NCBI RefSeq assembly: GCF_049852125.1 | Contig: NZ_CP187532.1 | Span: 2,232,001 to 2,296,000, forward strand | From: Senimuribacter sp049852125 | GTDB taxonomy: Bacteria; Bacillota; Clostridia; Peptostreptococcales; Anaerovoracaceae | DNA: 64,000 nucleotides | Direction: 5' to 3' | Part shown: piece after piece, positions 41,975 through 49,992 of the stretch | Position numbering within the stretch: position 1 is the stretch's first letter | How the letters are laid out: each line of letters starts with the position of its first letter | The notes under the pieces: model-generated | The model's database searches: none | Told to the model about the DNA's origin: nothing | What the model saw: only the letters and a program-made list of their open reading frames with translations | Program-made: the position numbers and the translations under genes

Positions 41975-43351
41975 CTATTCTTTTTTTCTGATAAAGAGAC
42001 TTAACATCAGCACTGCTGCGCTTATCACCAGACCAACAACATTGGCGGGCAACGCGTTTAGTGCGGCAGTTCTTTCGATCAGATTATATTCCCACAAAAG
42101 GCTCACGCTCACAGCAGCAATCATACTGAGCAGCGCCCCAGCTGCTGTAATTTTTGAATTAAGCATTCCCAAAATCAGTGGCAGGAATACCGATACGCTG
42201 TAAAACAACCCGGCAATATAGATCACATCAATGATATTGCTGCAGAACAGGGAAATCAATGTACTTGAAAGTGCTATTAAAAGCAGTATAATTTTGGAGG
42301 TACTAACTGCAGCGCTGTTTTCTTCAACCTTCCTTAGCGGCTTCCACAAATCGTTGATAATCAGCGTTGTTGTTGCATGAAGAATGGAAGTACCTGTCGA
42401 TATGGTCGCGGCAAAGAGTCCTGCCATCCCAAGACCAATTATACCATGTGGCAGAAAGGATTTGAGCGCTTGTGCAAATACCGTATTGGTATCGGTAATC
42501 CCTGGGATTTTTACAGAAGCACAAATACCAATCAAACCGATCATAACAGAAATCGCAAAATAAAATCCTGCTGTGAAAAAAGCGCCAAATCTTGCCGTTC
42601 CTTCATTTTTCGCCGCCGTCATGCGCTGAATGTAATTCTGATTCGTAGAATAAGAAAGCATGCACAGAACAAACCATGAAAACGGCTTCCAAAATCCGAG
42701 GCGGCTCAGGCTGAATGTCTCTGCCGGAAGACCTGCTTTTATGACTTCAATTCCCGCGCCGGAATACAGCATTGCCACTAGTAAACAAAGTACCGACGCA
42801 ATAATAATCACAAACAGCGTTGCATCCGTATTTACAACCGATCGAAGTCCTCCGCTCGTCAGAATAATCACAAGCAGTACACTGATAAAAAGTGACAGAT
42901 GCATACTGATACCTGTAATTGTATACAGGGTCGTGCACGCAATGGTAAACTGCACAGATAAGGAAGCAAAATTCGTGAACACATGCATCACTATGGCAAA
43001 ACATTTGACAGCAGGAGAGTATCTTTTTCCAAGATATTCCGGCACCGTTGTGCTATTCATCTTATGAATTTTTTCTGCAAGGAATAAACCAACCAGAAAG
43101 AAGGCTGGCGCCGCTGCAAGATTCCACCAGATTCCGCTCATTCCAACTACATAACAGTATCCAATTGCACCCACCAGTCCGCTTCCGCCAAAGTCTGTAG
43201 CCGCCATAGAAAATCCTGCCTGTAATTTATTAATGCCTTTTCCTGCCATCAAAAACTCTGCCGCTGATTTATCCTTTTTTCCTGACAACCAGCCTATGAG
43301 CAATACTGCTGCGACAGTAACAGCCAAAACAACATAATCTAACCCATTCAT
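41975..43351 (-). CDS. Sodium:solute symporter (SSS family)
   Basis: 458 residues with about thirteen membrane segments. Family features: LIGWLSGKKDKSAAEFLMAGKGI after the first helix, AATDFGGSGLVGAIGYCYVVG, and the TVPEYLGKRY motif. SSS carriers import amino acids, sugars or pantothenate with sodium; no specificity motif is evident here. It is the third gene of the amidohydrolase-MFS-SSS operon, so import of a compound related to the amidohydrolase product is likely. Confidence 0.94.
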   Translation of the reverse strand: MNGLDYVVLAVTVAAVLLIGWLSGKKDKSAAEFLMAGKGINKLQAGFSMAATDFGGSGLVGAIGYCYVVGMSGIWWNLAAAPAFFLVGLFLAEKIHKMNSTTVPEYLGKRYSPAVKCFAIVMHVFTNFASLSVQFTIACTTLYTITGISMHLSLFISVLLVIILTSGGLRSVVNTDATLFVIIIASVLCLLVAMLYSGAGIEVIKAGLPAETFSLSRLGFWKPFSWFVLCMLSYSTNQNYIQRMTAAKNEGTARFGAFFTAGFYFAISVMIGLIGICASVKIPGITDTNTVFAQALKSFLPHGIIGLGMAGLFAATISTGTSILHATTTLIINDLWKPLRKVEENSAAVSTSKIILLLIALSSTLISLFCSNIIDVIYIAGLFYSVSVFLPLILGMLNSKITAAGALLSMIAAVSVSLLWEYNLIERTAALNALPANVVGLVISAAVLMLSLFIRKKE

Positions 43352-43376
43352 CTTTTACCTCCGGCGCTGCAGAAGA

Positions 43377-44615
43377 CTATGCTTCAACCTGACTTTTTTC
43401 TAATTGCATGGAAAACACTCCATGCTTTTTCTCATACACGCCCAGCAGAATTGCACAGACAATAACCAGTACAAGGCCTGCGATAAAAAGCCAGATAATA
43501 TTTCTGTATCCATCCACGCCATATTGGTCAATCCATCTTCCGCAAAGGGTATAAAGCCACAAGTCTGTCGAATAGCCTACGGCAGAAGCGATTCCCATGG
43601 CAGTTCCTGTGATCTCAAAAGGCATTTTCGCTTCAGGAATCGGCGTATATAAGCCCGAACGAGAGCCCGCCAATACAACAACCATTACAACCGCCACAAT
43701 AACCGCAATCGTCTTTGATGCAGGCTCCTGCGGAATAAACAGGAATACGGCGGAAATTATAATTAATGCGCCTGCAAAGATTGTTAAAAACTTCGGCGTT
43801 TTCCATTTGTCTAAAAGCAAGCCGCACGCGGGCGACATGAACAATCTGAGAATTGTTCTGTTCGCAATCGTAAGTCCGGTTCCGAAAGCAACCGTCGTTC
43901 CGAAAACAGTAGAAAGATACGGATTTAGATAGCTTGTTCCTGTCACCATGATAAACAGTCCCATCACAATAAATCCATTGAGCCATGTTACAGGATGCTT
44001 GAAAGCTTTTCCAACCATTTTCAAATTGAATTCATTGGACTGCTTGTTTTCCTCTACATCTTTCAGCGCTACCATGATAATAAGCGCTACTAATACCAGA
44101 ATTGCCGCATATACACTTGTTACAATTCTAAAATTGCTGATTGATCCAAGAGCTGCCAGTATTCCGTAGCTGGTAATGGCCCCTGCAATCGCATAACACA
44201 TTTCAAAGAAACCAAAAATCTTTCCTTCTTCATTTTCCCCTGCCTGCGCTCTGATCAACTTCAAAAATGCAGACCAGTGAATAAATGTAGTCGAAATACC
44301 AAAGCCTAAGTAACACACCAATAAAATTGTATATCCGCTGATAAAGCTCATGGCAAATCCACATGCTGCAGTCATAAGCTGTGAAATAATAATCAGCTTC
44401 TTCGGTGAAAATCTATCCGCCAGCATACCGCCGAACAGATAACCTGGTGTCGCAGTCAGTGAAAACATGCTCAGCAGTAAACCGGCCTGAGTGTTGCTCA
44501 AGCTAAACGCCTCAAGAAACTGCGTGTAAAAAGTCGAACTTAGATACGGTAAATTATAGCAAAGACATGATAATGTCAAAAGAAAAATCAAGACATATCT
44601 CTTTTTTGCATTCAT
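43377..44615 (-). CDS. MFS transporter
   Basis: 412 residues with twelve predicted helices. The loop 2-3 signature is GGMLADRFSPKKLIII and the loop 8-9 region reads GLLLDKWKTPKFL. The N-terminus has SSTFYTQFLEAFSLSNTQAGLLLS, as in anion/organic acid and sugar phosphate-like MFS carriers. Located between an amidohydrolase and an SSS symporter. Substrate unknown. GAGGAGG precedes the ATG. Confidence 0.93.
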   Translation of the reverse strand: MNAKKRYVLIFLLTLSCLCYNLPYLSSTFYTQFLEAFSLSNTQAGLLLSMFSLTATPGYLFGGMLADRFSPKKLIIISQLMTAACGFAMSFISGYTILLVCYLGFGISTTFIHWSAFLKLIRAQAGENEEGKIFGFFEMCYAIAGAITSYGILAALGSISNFRIVTSVYAAILVLVALIIMVALKDVEENKQSNEFNLKMVGKAFKHPVTWLNGFIVMGLFIMVTGTSYLNPYLSTVFGTTVAFGTGLTIANRTILRLFMSPACGLLLDKWKTPKFLTIFAGALIIISAVFLFIPQEPASKTIAVIVAVVMVVVLAGSRSGLYTPIPEAKMPFEITGTAMGIASAVGYSTDLWLYTLCGRWIDQYGVDGYRNIIWLFIAGLVLVIVCAILLGVYEKKHGVFSMQLEKSQVEA

Positions 44616-44651
44616 AATGTGTTCCTCCTCTTAAAAAACATGCAAAATCCT

Positions 44652-45848
44652 TTAATTAGCAGCTGCCATGCTTCCTTCTTTGAATACATACTTCGGCAAA
44701 TTCTTCATCACTGTCATATCCTCATCAGGATTTCCATCGATCAGTACAAGATCTGCGTATTTGCCCTTTTTAACAGTTCCGCGCAAGTGGTCTTCGCAGA
44801 CAATTCTAGCGCTGTTAATTGTAGCTTCTTTCAAGCTCTGCAGATTCGGCTGTCCCATCTCATTTCTCGCAACAAACTCAAGACCTGGGAAGCGCTCAAA
44901 CATCTGCCTGTCTAAGTCTGTTCCCCACCCTACAAGAACGCCTGCCTCCTCACACATTGCAACACTTTTTGCCATGCTCGCACAAGCTGCTCTGCTTTTT
45001 TCCACAAACTCCGGCAAAACGCCTCCTTCATACAATTCTTTGTATAAGGTATATGCGATGGAATAGGTCGGCACTGTTGCGATGAGATCGTTTCTCTTAA
45101 GCATCAATTCTACACATTCATCATCAACGTATGAAGCATGTTCAATTGTTCTGATGCCGTTCTTTACAGCAAGCTTAATGCCTTCCGTGCCGTGACAATG
45201 GGCGGCAACATAAGTTCCAAGCTTTTCCGCCGCAGATGTGACCGCTCGAATTTCTTCTTCCGTCGTAATCAGTTCTCCCGGAACACCGCCTTCATTGAGA
45301 ACAGCGCCTGTTACCATGTACTTAATAAAATCTACGCCCTTAGCGACTTCGCTTCTTACAATATGCAGCATATCATCCGGAGAATCCGTTTCCCAATAAA
45401 GGGAACCAAAGCTTTCATTTCCCTTTGCCACAGGCGAAATAATTTTTCCGGAGGTAATGATATGCGTACCTTTGACAATGCCTCGATTCACTGCATCTTT
45501 TACTGCAATACCTGCGTAGAAATCATTTCCGCAGTCACGAATGGTCGTATAACCATGCTTCAGATAAACACCCGCATATTCCATGCAGTCTACCAGGTAT
45601 TCATTCTGTCCACGCATCATAGAAGCGTTATAATCCTGATCCTTAAACATCAGATGAGCATGCAGATCAAAGAACCCCGGCAGCAGCGTCATTCCCTGCG
45701 CGTCAATCACTTCTGCCGATTCATAGTTTGCAGAACCGGCGGGAAGAATCTCAGAAATATATTTTCCATCTATCACAAGATCCGCCTTTGTTTCATCAAA
45801 TCCTTCCGTCAGCTGCGGAATCAGTCTACAATTTTTTAGTACAAGCAT
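44652..45848 (-). CDS. Amidohydrolase, Xaa-Pro dipeptidase/imidazolonepropionase-like
   Basis: 398 residues of the two-metal amidohydrolase superfamily. FFDLHAHLMFK gives the first His-x-His pair, VDFIKYMVTG a carboxylatable Lys, VAAHCHGTEG and IEHASYVDD the next His ligands, and GWGTDLD the Asp. Relatives include peptidases that cleave Xaa-Pro or carboxylated dipeptides. First gene of the operon with MFS and SSS carriers, controlled from the region shared with the XRE regulator at 46115. Confidence 0.9.
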   Translation of the reverse strand: MLVLKNCRLIPQLTEGFDETKADLVIDGKYISEILPAGSANYESAEVIDAQGMTLLPGFFDLHAHLMFKDQDYNASMMRGQNEYLVDCMEYAGVYLKHGYTTIRDCGNDFYAGIAVKDAVNRGIVKGTHIITSGKIISPVAKGNESFGSLYWETDSPDDMLHIVRSEVAKGVDFIKYMVTGAVLNEGGVPGELITTEEEIRAVTSAAEKLGTYVAAHCHGTEGIKLAVKNGIRTIEHASYVDDECVELMLKRNDLIATVPTYSIAYTLYKELYEGGVLPEFVEKSRAACASMAKSVAMCEEAGVLVGWGTDLDRQMFERFPGLEFVARNEMGQPNLQSLKEATINSARIVCEDHLRGTVKKGKYADLVLIDGNPDEDMTVMKNLPKYVFKEGSMAAAN

Positions 45849-45940
45849 TTTCTTCTCTCCTTTTTCTTTTCAAAAAATTTCGCTAGCGTTATGATTGTAA
45901 TCAACATAGCACAAAAAGATTTTTTTCACAAATATTCCGA

Positions 45941-46070
45941 ATTCCCTTTACGATGGAATTTTTATGTTGTAAAATTACTTTTAAATGGAATTCATTCCAG
46001 TTATAAATTTCTTTTGCATTAAACTTTCTTATAAATATATATTCATCTTTAATTCCCTGATTTGTGGAAT
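45941..46070. promoter_or_regulatory. Two operator-like sites ATTCCCT-N6-TGGAAT flanking the divergent promoters
   Basis: Site 1 at 45941-45959 and site 2 at 46052-46070 share ATTCCCT and TGGAAT separated by 6 unrelated bases. A third, shorter palindrome TGGAATTCATTCCA lies at 45986-45999. They lie between the amidohydrolase gene (minus strand) and the XRE gene (plus strand) and look like operators of that XRE protein. Confidence 0.6.
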
Positions 46071-46114
46071 CATCTGCGAAAGAATCAATCCGGTCAAAAC
46101 AGAAAGGATCTGCT

Positions 46115-46840
46115 ATGAATAGAATGTCAGATATAAACAAAACTGTGGGAGCGCGTATTCGCTATTACAGAAAGGCACGAGGTATTACAATTGTAGATTT
46201 AGCGTCGCGTATGCACATCAGCAAATCTGCGATTTCCAAATATGAATGCGGTCAGGTCGCAATCACGCTGGAACAGATTGTTTCCATTGCGAATACTCTG
46301 GAACTTGACCCCTTTTTACTGCTCAGCGACAGCTTTCTGCCTGAAAGTCATGAGATTTTCAAACAGGATCCCCCTATCTTAGATGAATCTTTTATAAAAT
46401 ATTACATGTATGGGTTTACCGGTCATGAGAAAGCTTATTTAAGCAAGCATATGCTTCTTTTGGGAGACAAAACCTGCTGCTTATATGGCGAAATAGAGGA
46501 TGAAGAAAACTATCGCAACTGCAAATACTTCTATGCTGGCAAGCTGCGAACTGACGCTGCTTTTCAGCGGGCATTTCTCACAAATCCTTTAAATCAAGAC
46601 GATATCATAATACTGGAAAAAATAATCCCCTTGGGAAAAAAAGATTTACAGTTCGCCTTTGGTGTAAGCATGTCAATCGGCACAAATTTCCCGATGGCAT
46701 TCAAGTGGCTGCTTTCTCAAAGAAAAATTAAAAACCAGGCGAAAATCAAAGAATTACTTGCCCTTTCCACAGAGGATATCAAACGAATGAAAGCCGTTAA
46801 CGCTTTTTTTGTCGATTTTAAAGACAAGCGGCTTGGCTAG
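46115..46840 (+). CDS. XRE family transcriptional regulator
   Basis: 241 residues from ATG 46115 (AGAAAGGA upstream). The lambda-repressor-like helix-turn-helix covers about residues 10-65: VGARIRYYRKARGITIVDLA followed by SRMHISKSAISKYECGQVAI. The remaining 170 residues have no recognisable domain; the segment CCLYGEIEDEENYRNCKYFYAGK looks like a ligand-sensing part. Divergent from the amidohydrolase-MFS-SSS operon with paired dyads between them, which suggests control of that operon. It is not accompanied by toxin or phage genes. Confidence 0.88.
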   Translation: MNRMSDINKTVGARIRYYRKARGITIVDLASRMHISKSAISKYECGQVAITLEQIVSIANTLELDPFLLLSDSFLPESHEIFKQDPPILDESFIKYYMYGFTGHEKAYLSKHMLLLGDKTCCLYGEIEDEENYRNCKYFYAGKLRTDAAFQRAFLTNPLNQDDIIILEKIIPLGKKDLQFAFGVSMSIGTNFPMAFKWLLSQRKIKNQAKIKELLALSTEDIKRMKAVNAFFVDFKDKRLG

Positions 46841-46872
46841 CCCGTTTTCGTTCGTCCATTTTTTCTGGCACA

Positions 46873-46922
46873 AAAACTCCCTTTGGGCGCAGAAAGCTGC
46901 TCCGTCCCAAAGGGAGTTTTTA
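46873..46922. terminator. Bidirectional terminator between XRE and PepD genes
   Basis: Perfect 13-bp stem AACTCCCTTTGGG / CCCAAAGGGAGTT with A and T runs on the outer sides. Confidence 0.9.
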
Positions 46923-46933
46923 CTTGATTGGAT

Positions 46934-48379
46934 TTATTCTATTTCGGCAAGCATCCGGCACACCAATGCATAAACACGGTGGAAGGACGCCATATCCATC
47001 TGTTCCTCCGGCGTATGGAGATTTTCTAAATCCGGTCCCAGCTGAATCACATCCAACTGCAGTTTTCCGTCAAAGAACCAGCCCAGTTCCAGTCCGCCCG
47101 GGCAAACTTCCTCCTCCATAGTAAAACCGCTTTCCCGCAGCGTAATCTGATTCGCCAGCTTCCGCAGCGCGGAATCTTTATTGTACGGCCACGGACTATA
47201 GCGTGATGCCTGCTGTACCGAGAATCCATACAGCGCTCCAATCATCCTGCAATGTTCCAAAACATGCCGCTCCATACTGAAATGCTTGGATCTTGCCGAC
47301 ATAATCAGCTCTGCGAAACCGTCTTCCACCCTGATCACACCGATGTTGTTCACGGAAGCCGACGCGCCGCCATCTGCCGCATGGAACAAATTGGATGGCA
47401 TCAAATATACCAGATCCAGCACCGCCCTGCTGTCACTTGCAGACAACACATTCCCCGGCGCATCCATACAAGACGCTGCCGTCAATCTGCCCAGATACCG
47501 TTCATCCTCAAATTCTTCCATCATCAACGCAAACTCGTGATCCAGAATCTCGGAGAGTTTTGTTTCGTCGCTATCTGTATAGATGACCGCTTTGCTAAAA
47601 AACGGATTCTGATTTTCCGCTTTGCCCCCTTCCCAGGATGCAATTTGCAAAGAGATACCAGAAAGGGCCGCCTGCCGCAGTACACGCGCCATCATCTTGA
47701 TGGCATTGCCGCACTCCTGATGACAAACGCCTTGATAAACGCCCATAGAAAGTTCATCGATGGTGACGGTATGCGCCTTTCCCTGCGGTCTGCACAAATT
47801 GTACGCTTTTTTCATCACCAGCCGATCCGAGCAGAAGCAGGAAACAAAGGTCGATCGTTCCGCATCTCCATCCAGTCCAATCATTCTGTCCGCGCTGATT
47901 TTGGATTTATCCAGAAGCTGTGCGCCTTCGTTATTGCTCTCCTCCTGCACCGTAAAAATGCATTCCAGCGGCGGATGAAACAGACTATCATCATCCAGAA
48001 TTGCCAGTATATAACTGACACCGAATCCATCGTCGGCGCCCAGGGTCGTATCCTTTGCGGTCAGAATGCCGTCTGTGAGAACTAGTTCAATAGGTTCCTT
48101 TTCAAAGTCATGGCAGCTTTCCGCAGTTTTCGCATGCACCATATCCAAATGGGCCTGCAATGCAAGCGGCGCTTTTCCCTCGCCGCCGGGTCCCGCCGGC
48201 TTTTTCACGATGACGTTCCAATGTTCGTCCTGATACACGGAAAGTCCTCTCGCCTCCGCAAAAGAAACAACATAGTCGCTGACGGCTTTTTCCACGCGAA
48301 TCCCTCTGGGAATGCGGGAAATTTCTTCAAAATATTTTTCAATAGGAATTTGGTGGTTCAATACGTTTTTACAAGTCAT
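46934..48379 (-). CDS. pepD: Aminoacyl-histidine dipeptidase (M20, PepD-like)
   Basis: 481 residues. M20C peptidase that cleaves Xaa-His and other dipeptides. Ligand motifs: ALQAHLDMVHAK (His, Asp), TLGADDGFGV (bridging Asp), VQEESNNEGAQ (Glu), GLDGDAERSTF (Asp), and a C-terminal His-containing region. A lid domain is inserted between about 200 and 390. It starts MTCKNVLNHQIPIEKYFEEI after GGAGAG. Transcribed with the nitrilase-like amidase upstream (stop-start gap of 3 bp), under the promoter region shared with RidA. Confidence 0.94.
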   Translation of the reverse strand: MTCKNVLNHQIPIEKYFEEISRIPRGIRVEKAVSDYVVSFAEARGLSVYQDEHWNVIVKKPAGPGGEGKAPLALQAHLDMVHAKTAESCHDFEKEPIELVLTDGILTAKDTTLGADDGFGVSYILAILDDDSLFHPPLECIFTVQEESNNEGAQLLDKSKISADRMIGLDGDAERSTFVSCFCSDRLVMKKAYNLCRPQGKAHTVTIDELSMGVYQGVCHQECGNAIKMMARVLRQAALSGISLQIASWEGGKAENQNPFFSKAVIYTDSDETKLSEILDHEFALMMEEFEDERYLGRLTAASCMDAPGNVLSASDSRAVLDLVYLMPSNLFHAADGGASASVNNIGVIRVEDGFAELIMSARSKHFSMERHVLEHCRMIGALYGFSVQQASRYSPWPYNKDSALRKLANQITLRESGFTMEEEVCPGGLELGWFFDGKLQLDVIQLGPDLENLHTPEEQMDMASFHRVYALVCRMLAEIE

Positions 48380-48382
48380 CGT

Positions 48383-49207
48383 TTATCTCTCCTTCTCCCG
48401 CAGTTCATAAAGATCTAACCGTCTGTGGGCAAGAAGCGGCAGCTGGCTGCGGATTTGATCAACTTGTGTCAAATCTAAATCATTTATCAGCATCGCCGGC
48501 TTTTCCTGCGCCTCTGCAAGCACCTGTCCCCAAGGGGATACCAACAAGGAATGTCCCCATGCCGTATAGCCCGGTCCCTCGTCCCTGGACGGAGAAGTCC
48601 CCAAAACAAAAACCTGATTATCAAGAGCCCGGCAGCGAAACATGATTTCCCAGTGGGCAGGACCAGTGGTCATATTAAAGGCAGCCGGCACCAGAATCAC
48701 CCGCGCCCCCTGCTGCACCATCAGACGGGCAAGTTCCGGAAAACGGAAATCGTAACAGATGCAGAGTCCCATTTTTCCGAATTCAGTATCAAATACCGTA
48801 ACCCTGTCTCCCGCAGTCAACGTGTCCGATTCCTTGAAGCATTGTCCGCCCTCTACCTGTATATCGAAAAGGTGCATTTTTCTGTGCTTTGCAATCTTTC
48901 TTCCCTGCCGGTCAAAGATATAGGCGGTGTTGTACACCTTTCCATCCTCTGAAAGCTCCGGCACGGAACCTGCAGAAAGATAGACCCCGTAACGTCGCGC
49001 CAGATCGCTGAGGGCTTGATAGGTTCTCCCGCCTTCTTTCTCCGCATATTTGGGAAAATTTGAAGTCTCATACGGGCAGGAAAACATTTCCCCCGCCGTT
49101 ACGATATCCGCCTGCTGCGCTGCGGCCTTCTGTATATAGTTTTCCAGCTGCGTAAGATTCTTCGTAATCTCGTCAAAAACCGGAAGCTGTAATTGTGCTG
49201 CTCTCAT
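48383..49207 (-). CDS. Carbon-nitrogen hydrolase (nitrilase superfamily, omega-amidase-like)
   Basis: 274 residues from ATG 49207, which follows AGGAGG; the longer ORF to 49276 overlaps the preceding small gene. The Glu-Lys-Cys triad is visible: TAGEMFSCPYE (Glu), KHRKMHLFDI (Lys) and GLCICYDFRFPEL (Cys). Relatives of this length cleave omega-amides such as alpha-ketoglutaramate, or N-carbamoyl compounds. It lies 16 bases after a 64-residue orphan domain (49224-49418) and 3 bp before pepD. Confidence 0.93.
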   Translation of the reverse strand: MRAAQLQLPVFDEITKNLTQLENYIQKAAAQQADIVTAGEMFSCPYETSNFPKYAEKEGGRTYQALSDLARRYGVYLSAGSVPELSEDGKVYNTAYIFDRQGRKIAKHRKMHLFDIQVEGGQCFKESDTLTAGDRVTVFDTEFGKMGLCICYDFRFPELARLMVQQGARVILVPAAFNMTTGPAHWEIMFRCRALDNQVFVLGTSPSRDEGPGYTAWGHSLLVSPWGQVLAEAQEKPAMLINDLDLTQVDQIRSQLPLLAHRRLDLYELREKER

Positions 49208-49223
49208 CGCTGACCTCCTATTT

Positions 49224-49418
49224 CTATTGTAATTTTCCTCTGCATGCGATTTCCAGTTCCCGCTCCACCTGTCCATCCGCGCCGATCAGATAAGCGCGAT
49301 CATACAGATTCACTACCGGACAAATATGTACCGGCACAATCCGTACCTTGTCACCAATGCTGATTGCGCTGCGAAATGCACTGTCTCTTACTGAGTATTC
49401 TGTCGTTATAAATTTCAT
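49224..49418 (-). CDS. Orphan C-terminal domain of a D-threonine aldolase/D-serine dehydratase-like enzyme (64 residues)
   Basis: A 64-residue ORF with a plausible AAAGGAAA site. The sequence GDKVRIVPVHICPVVNLYD is the conserved C-terminal metal-binding segment of the D-threonine aldolase/DSD1 family (alanine-racemase-like fold III PLP enzymes), where the His and Cys (HICP) bind the metal. The final ACRGKLQ also fits the family end. The 300-residue PLP barrel that should precede it is missing: upstream is the divergent RidA promoter. So it is either the remnant of a deleted gene that kept or regained a ribosome site, or a small stand-alone metal-binding protein. It is translated, if at all, just upstream of the amidase gene. 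Confidence 0.6.
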   Translation of the reverse strand: MKFITTEYSVRDSAFRSAISIGDKVRIVPVHICPVVNLYDRAYLIGADGQVERELEIACRGKLQ

Positions 49419-49505
49419 CTTCCTGTTTCCTTTCTTCTTGGAATCACTTCTGTTTATTTCTTATTTATGTCTATTTTAGCACAGATTCTCCAGAACGCAA
49501 GCATC

Positions 49506-49530
49506 ATTTTATAAAATTCAGTTTTTTATA
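49506..49530. promoter_or_regulatory. Shared 25-bp AT-rich sequence, copy B (amidase/RidA region)
   Basis: Partner of 41125-41149 with two mismatches. The core contains TATAAAA-N7-TTTTATA, a partial dyad. It lies between the minus-strand orphan domain/amidase/PepD genes and the plus-strand RidA gene. Confidence 0.55.
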
Positions 49531-49612
49531 TAATTTGCATTGACTTTTTTCCATTTCCATGCTACAACTAAACTACAACTTATTATATAATAGAAAGAAG
49601 AAGTGAACTACG

Positions 49613-49990
49613 ATGAAAAAAATTACACTCGATACAAAGGGACACAATCCCGGTCACTATGCACCCGGCATAATTGCCGGCGGCATGCTGTATATCTCCG
49701 GACAGCTGTCCTTAGATTTAGACACCAGGAAGGTCTGCACCGGCGATATCAAAGATCACATGCACCTTGCGCTGCACAATGTTGAACGCGTGCTGCATGC
49801 CGCCGGTCTCACCAGAAAAGATGTGGTGCAATGCCGCGTTTATCTGATCGATATTGAAAACTGGCAGGCAGCCAATGAGGCATACGCCGAGTTTTTTGGC
49901 GAACATACCCCTGCCCGCGTCGTTGTGCCAGTCAGCGATCTGCACTTCGGCTGCCTTGCAGAAATCGAAGCCATTGCGGAGGTGAAATAA
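49613..49990 (+). CDS. RidA family enamine/imine deaminase
   Basis: 125 residues, the normal RidA length. RidA hydrolyses reactive enamine/imine intermediates released by PLP dehydratases. Family features: HYAPGIIAGGMLYISGQLSL, GDIKDHMHLALHNVERVLHA, VVQCRVYLIDIENWQAANEAY and the C-terminal TPARVVVPVSDL containing the Arg that holds the substrate carboxylate. The glutamate in CLAEIEAIAEV is present. It is 2 bp upstream of a PLP-dependent threonine synthase-like enzyme, which is exactly where its protective role would be needed. Confidence 0.94.
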   Translation: MKKITLDTKGHNPGHYAPGIIAGGMLYISGQLSLDLDTRKVCTGDIKDHMHLALHNVERVLHAAGLTRKDVVQCRVYLIDIENWQAANEAYAEFFGEHTPARVVVPVSDLHFGCLAEIEAIAEVK

Positions 49991-49992
49991 TC

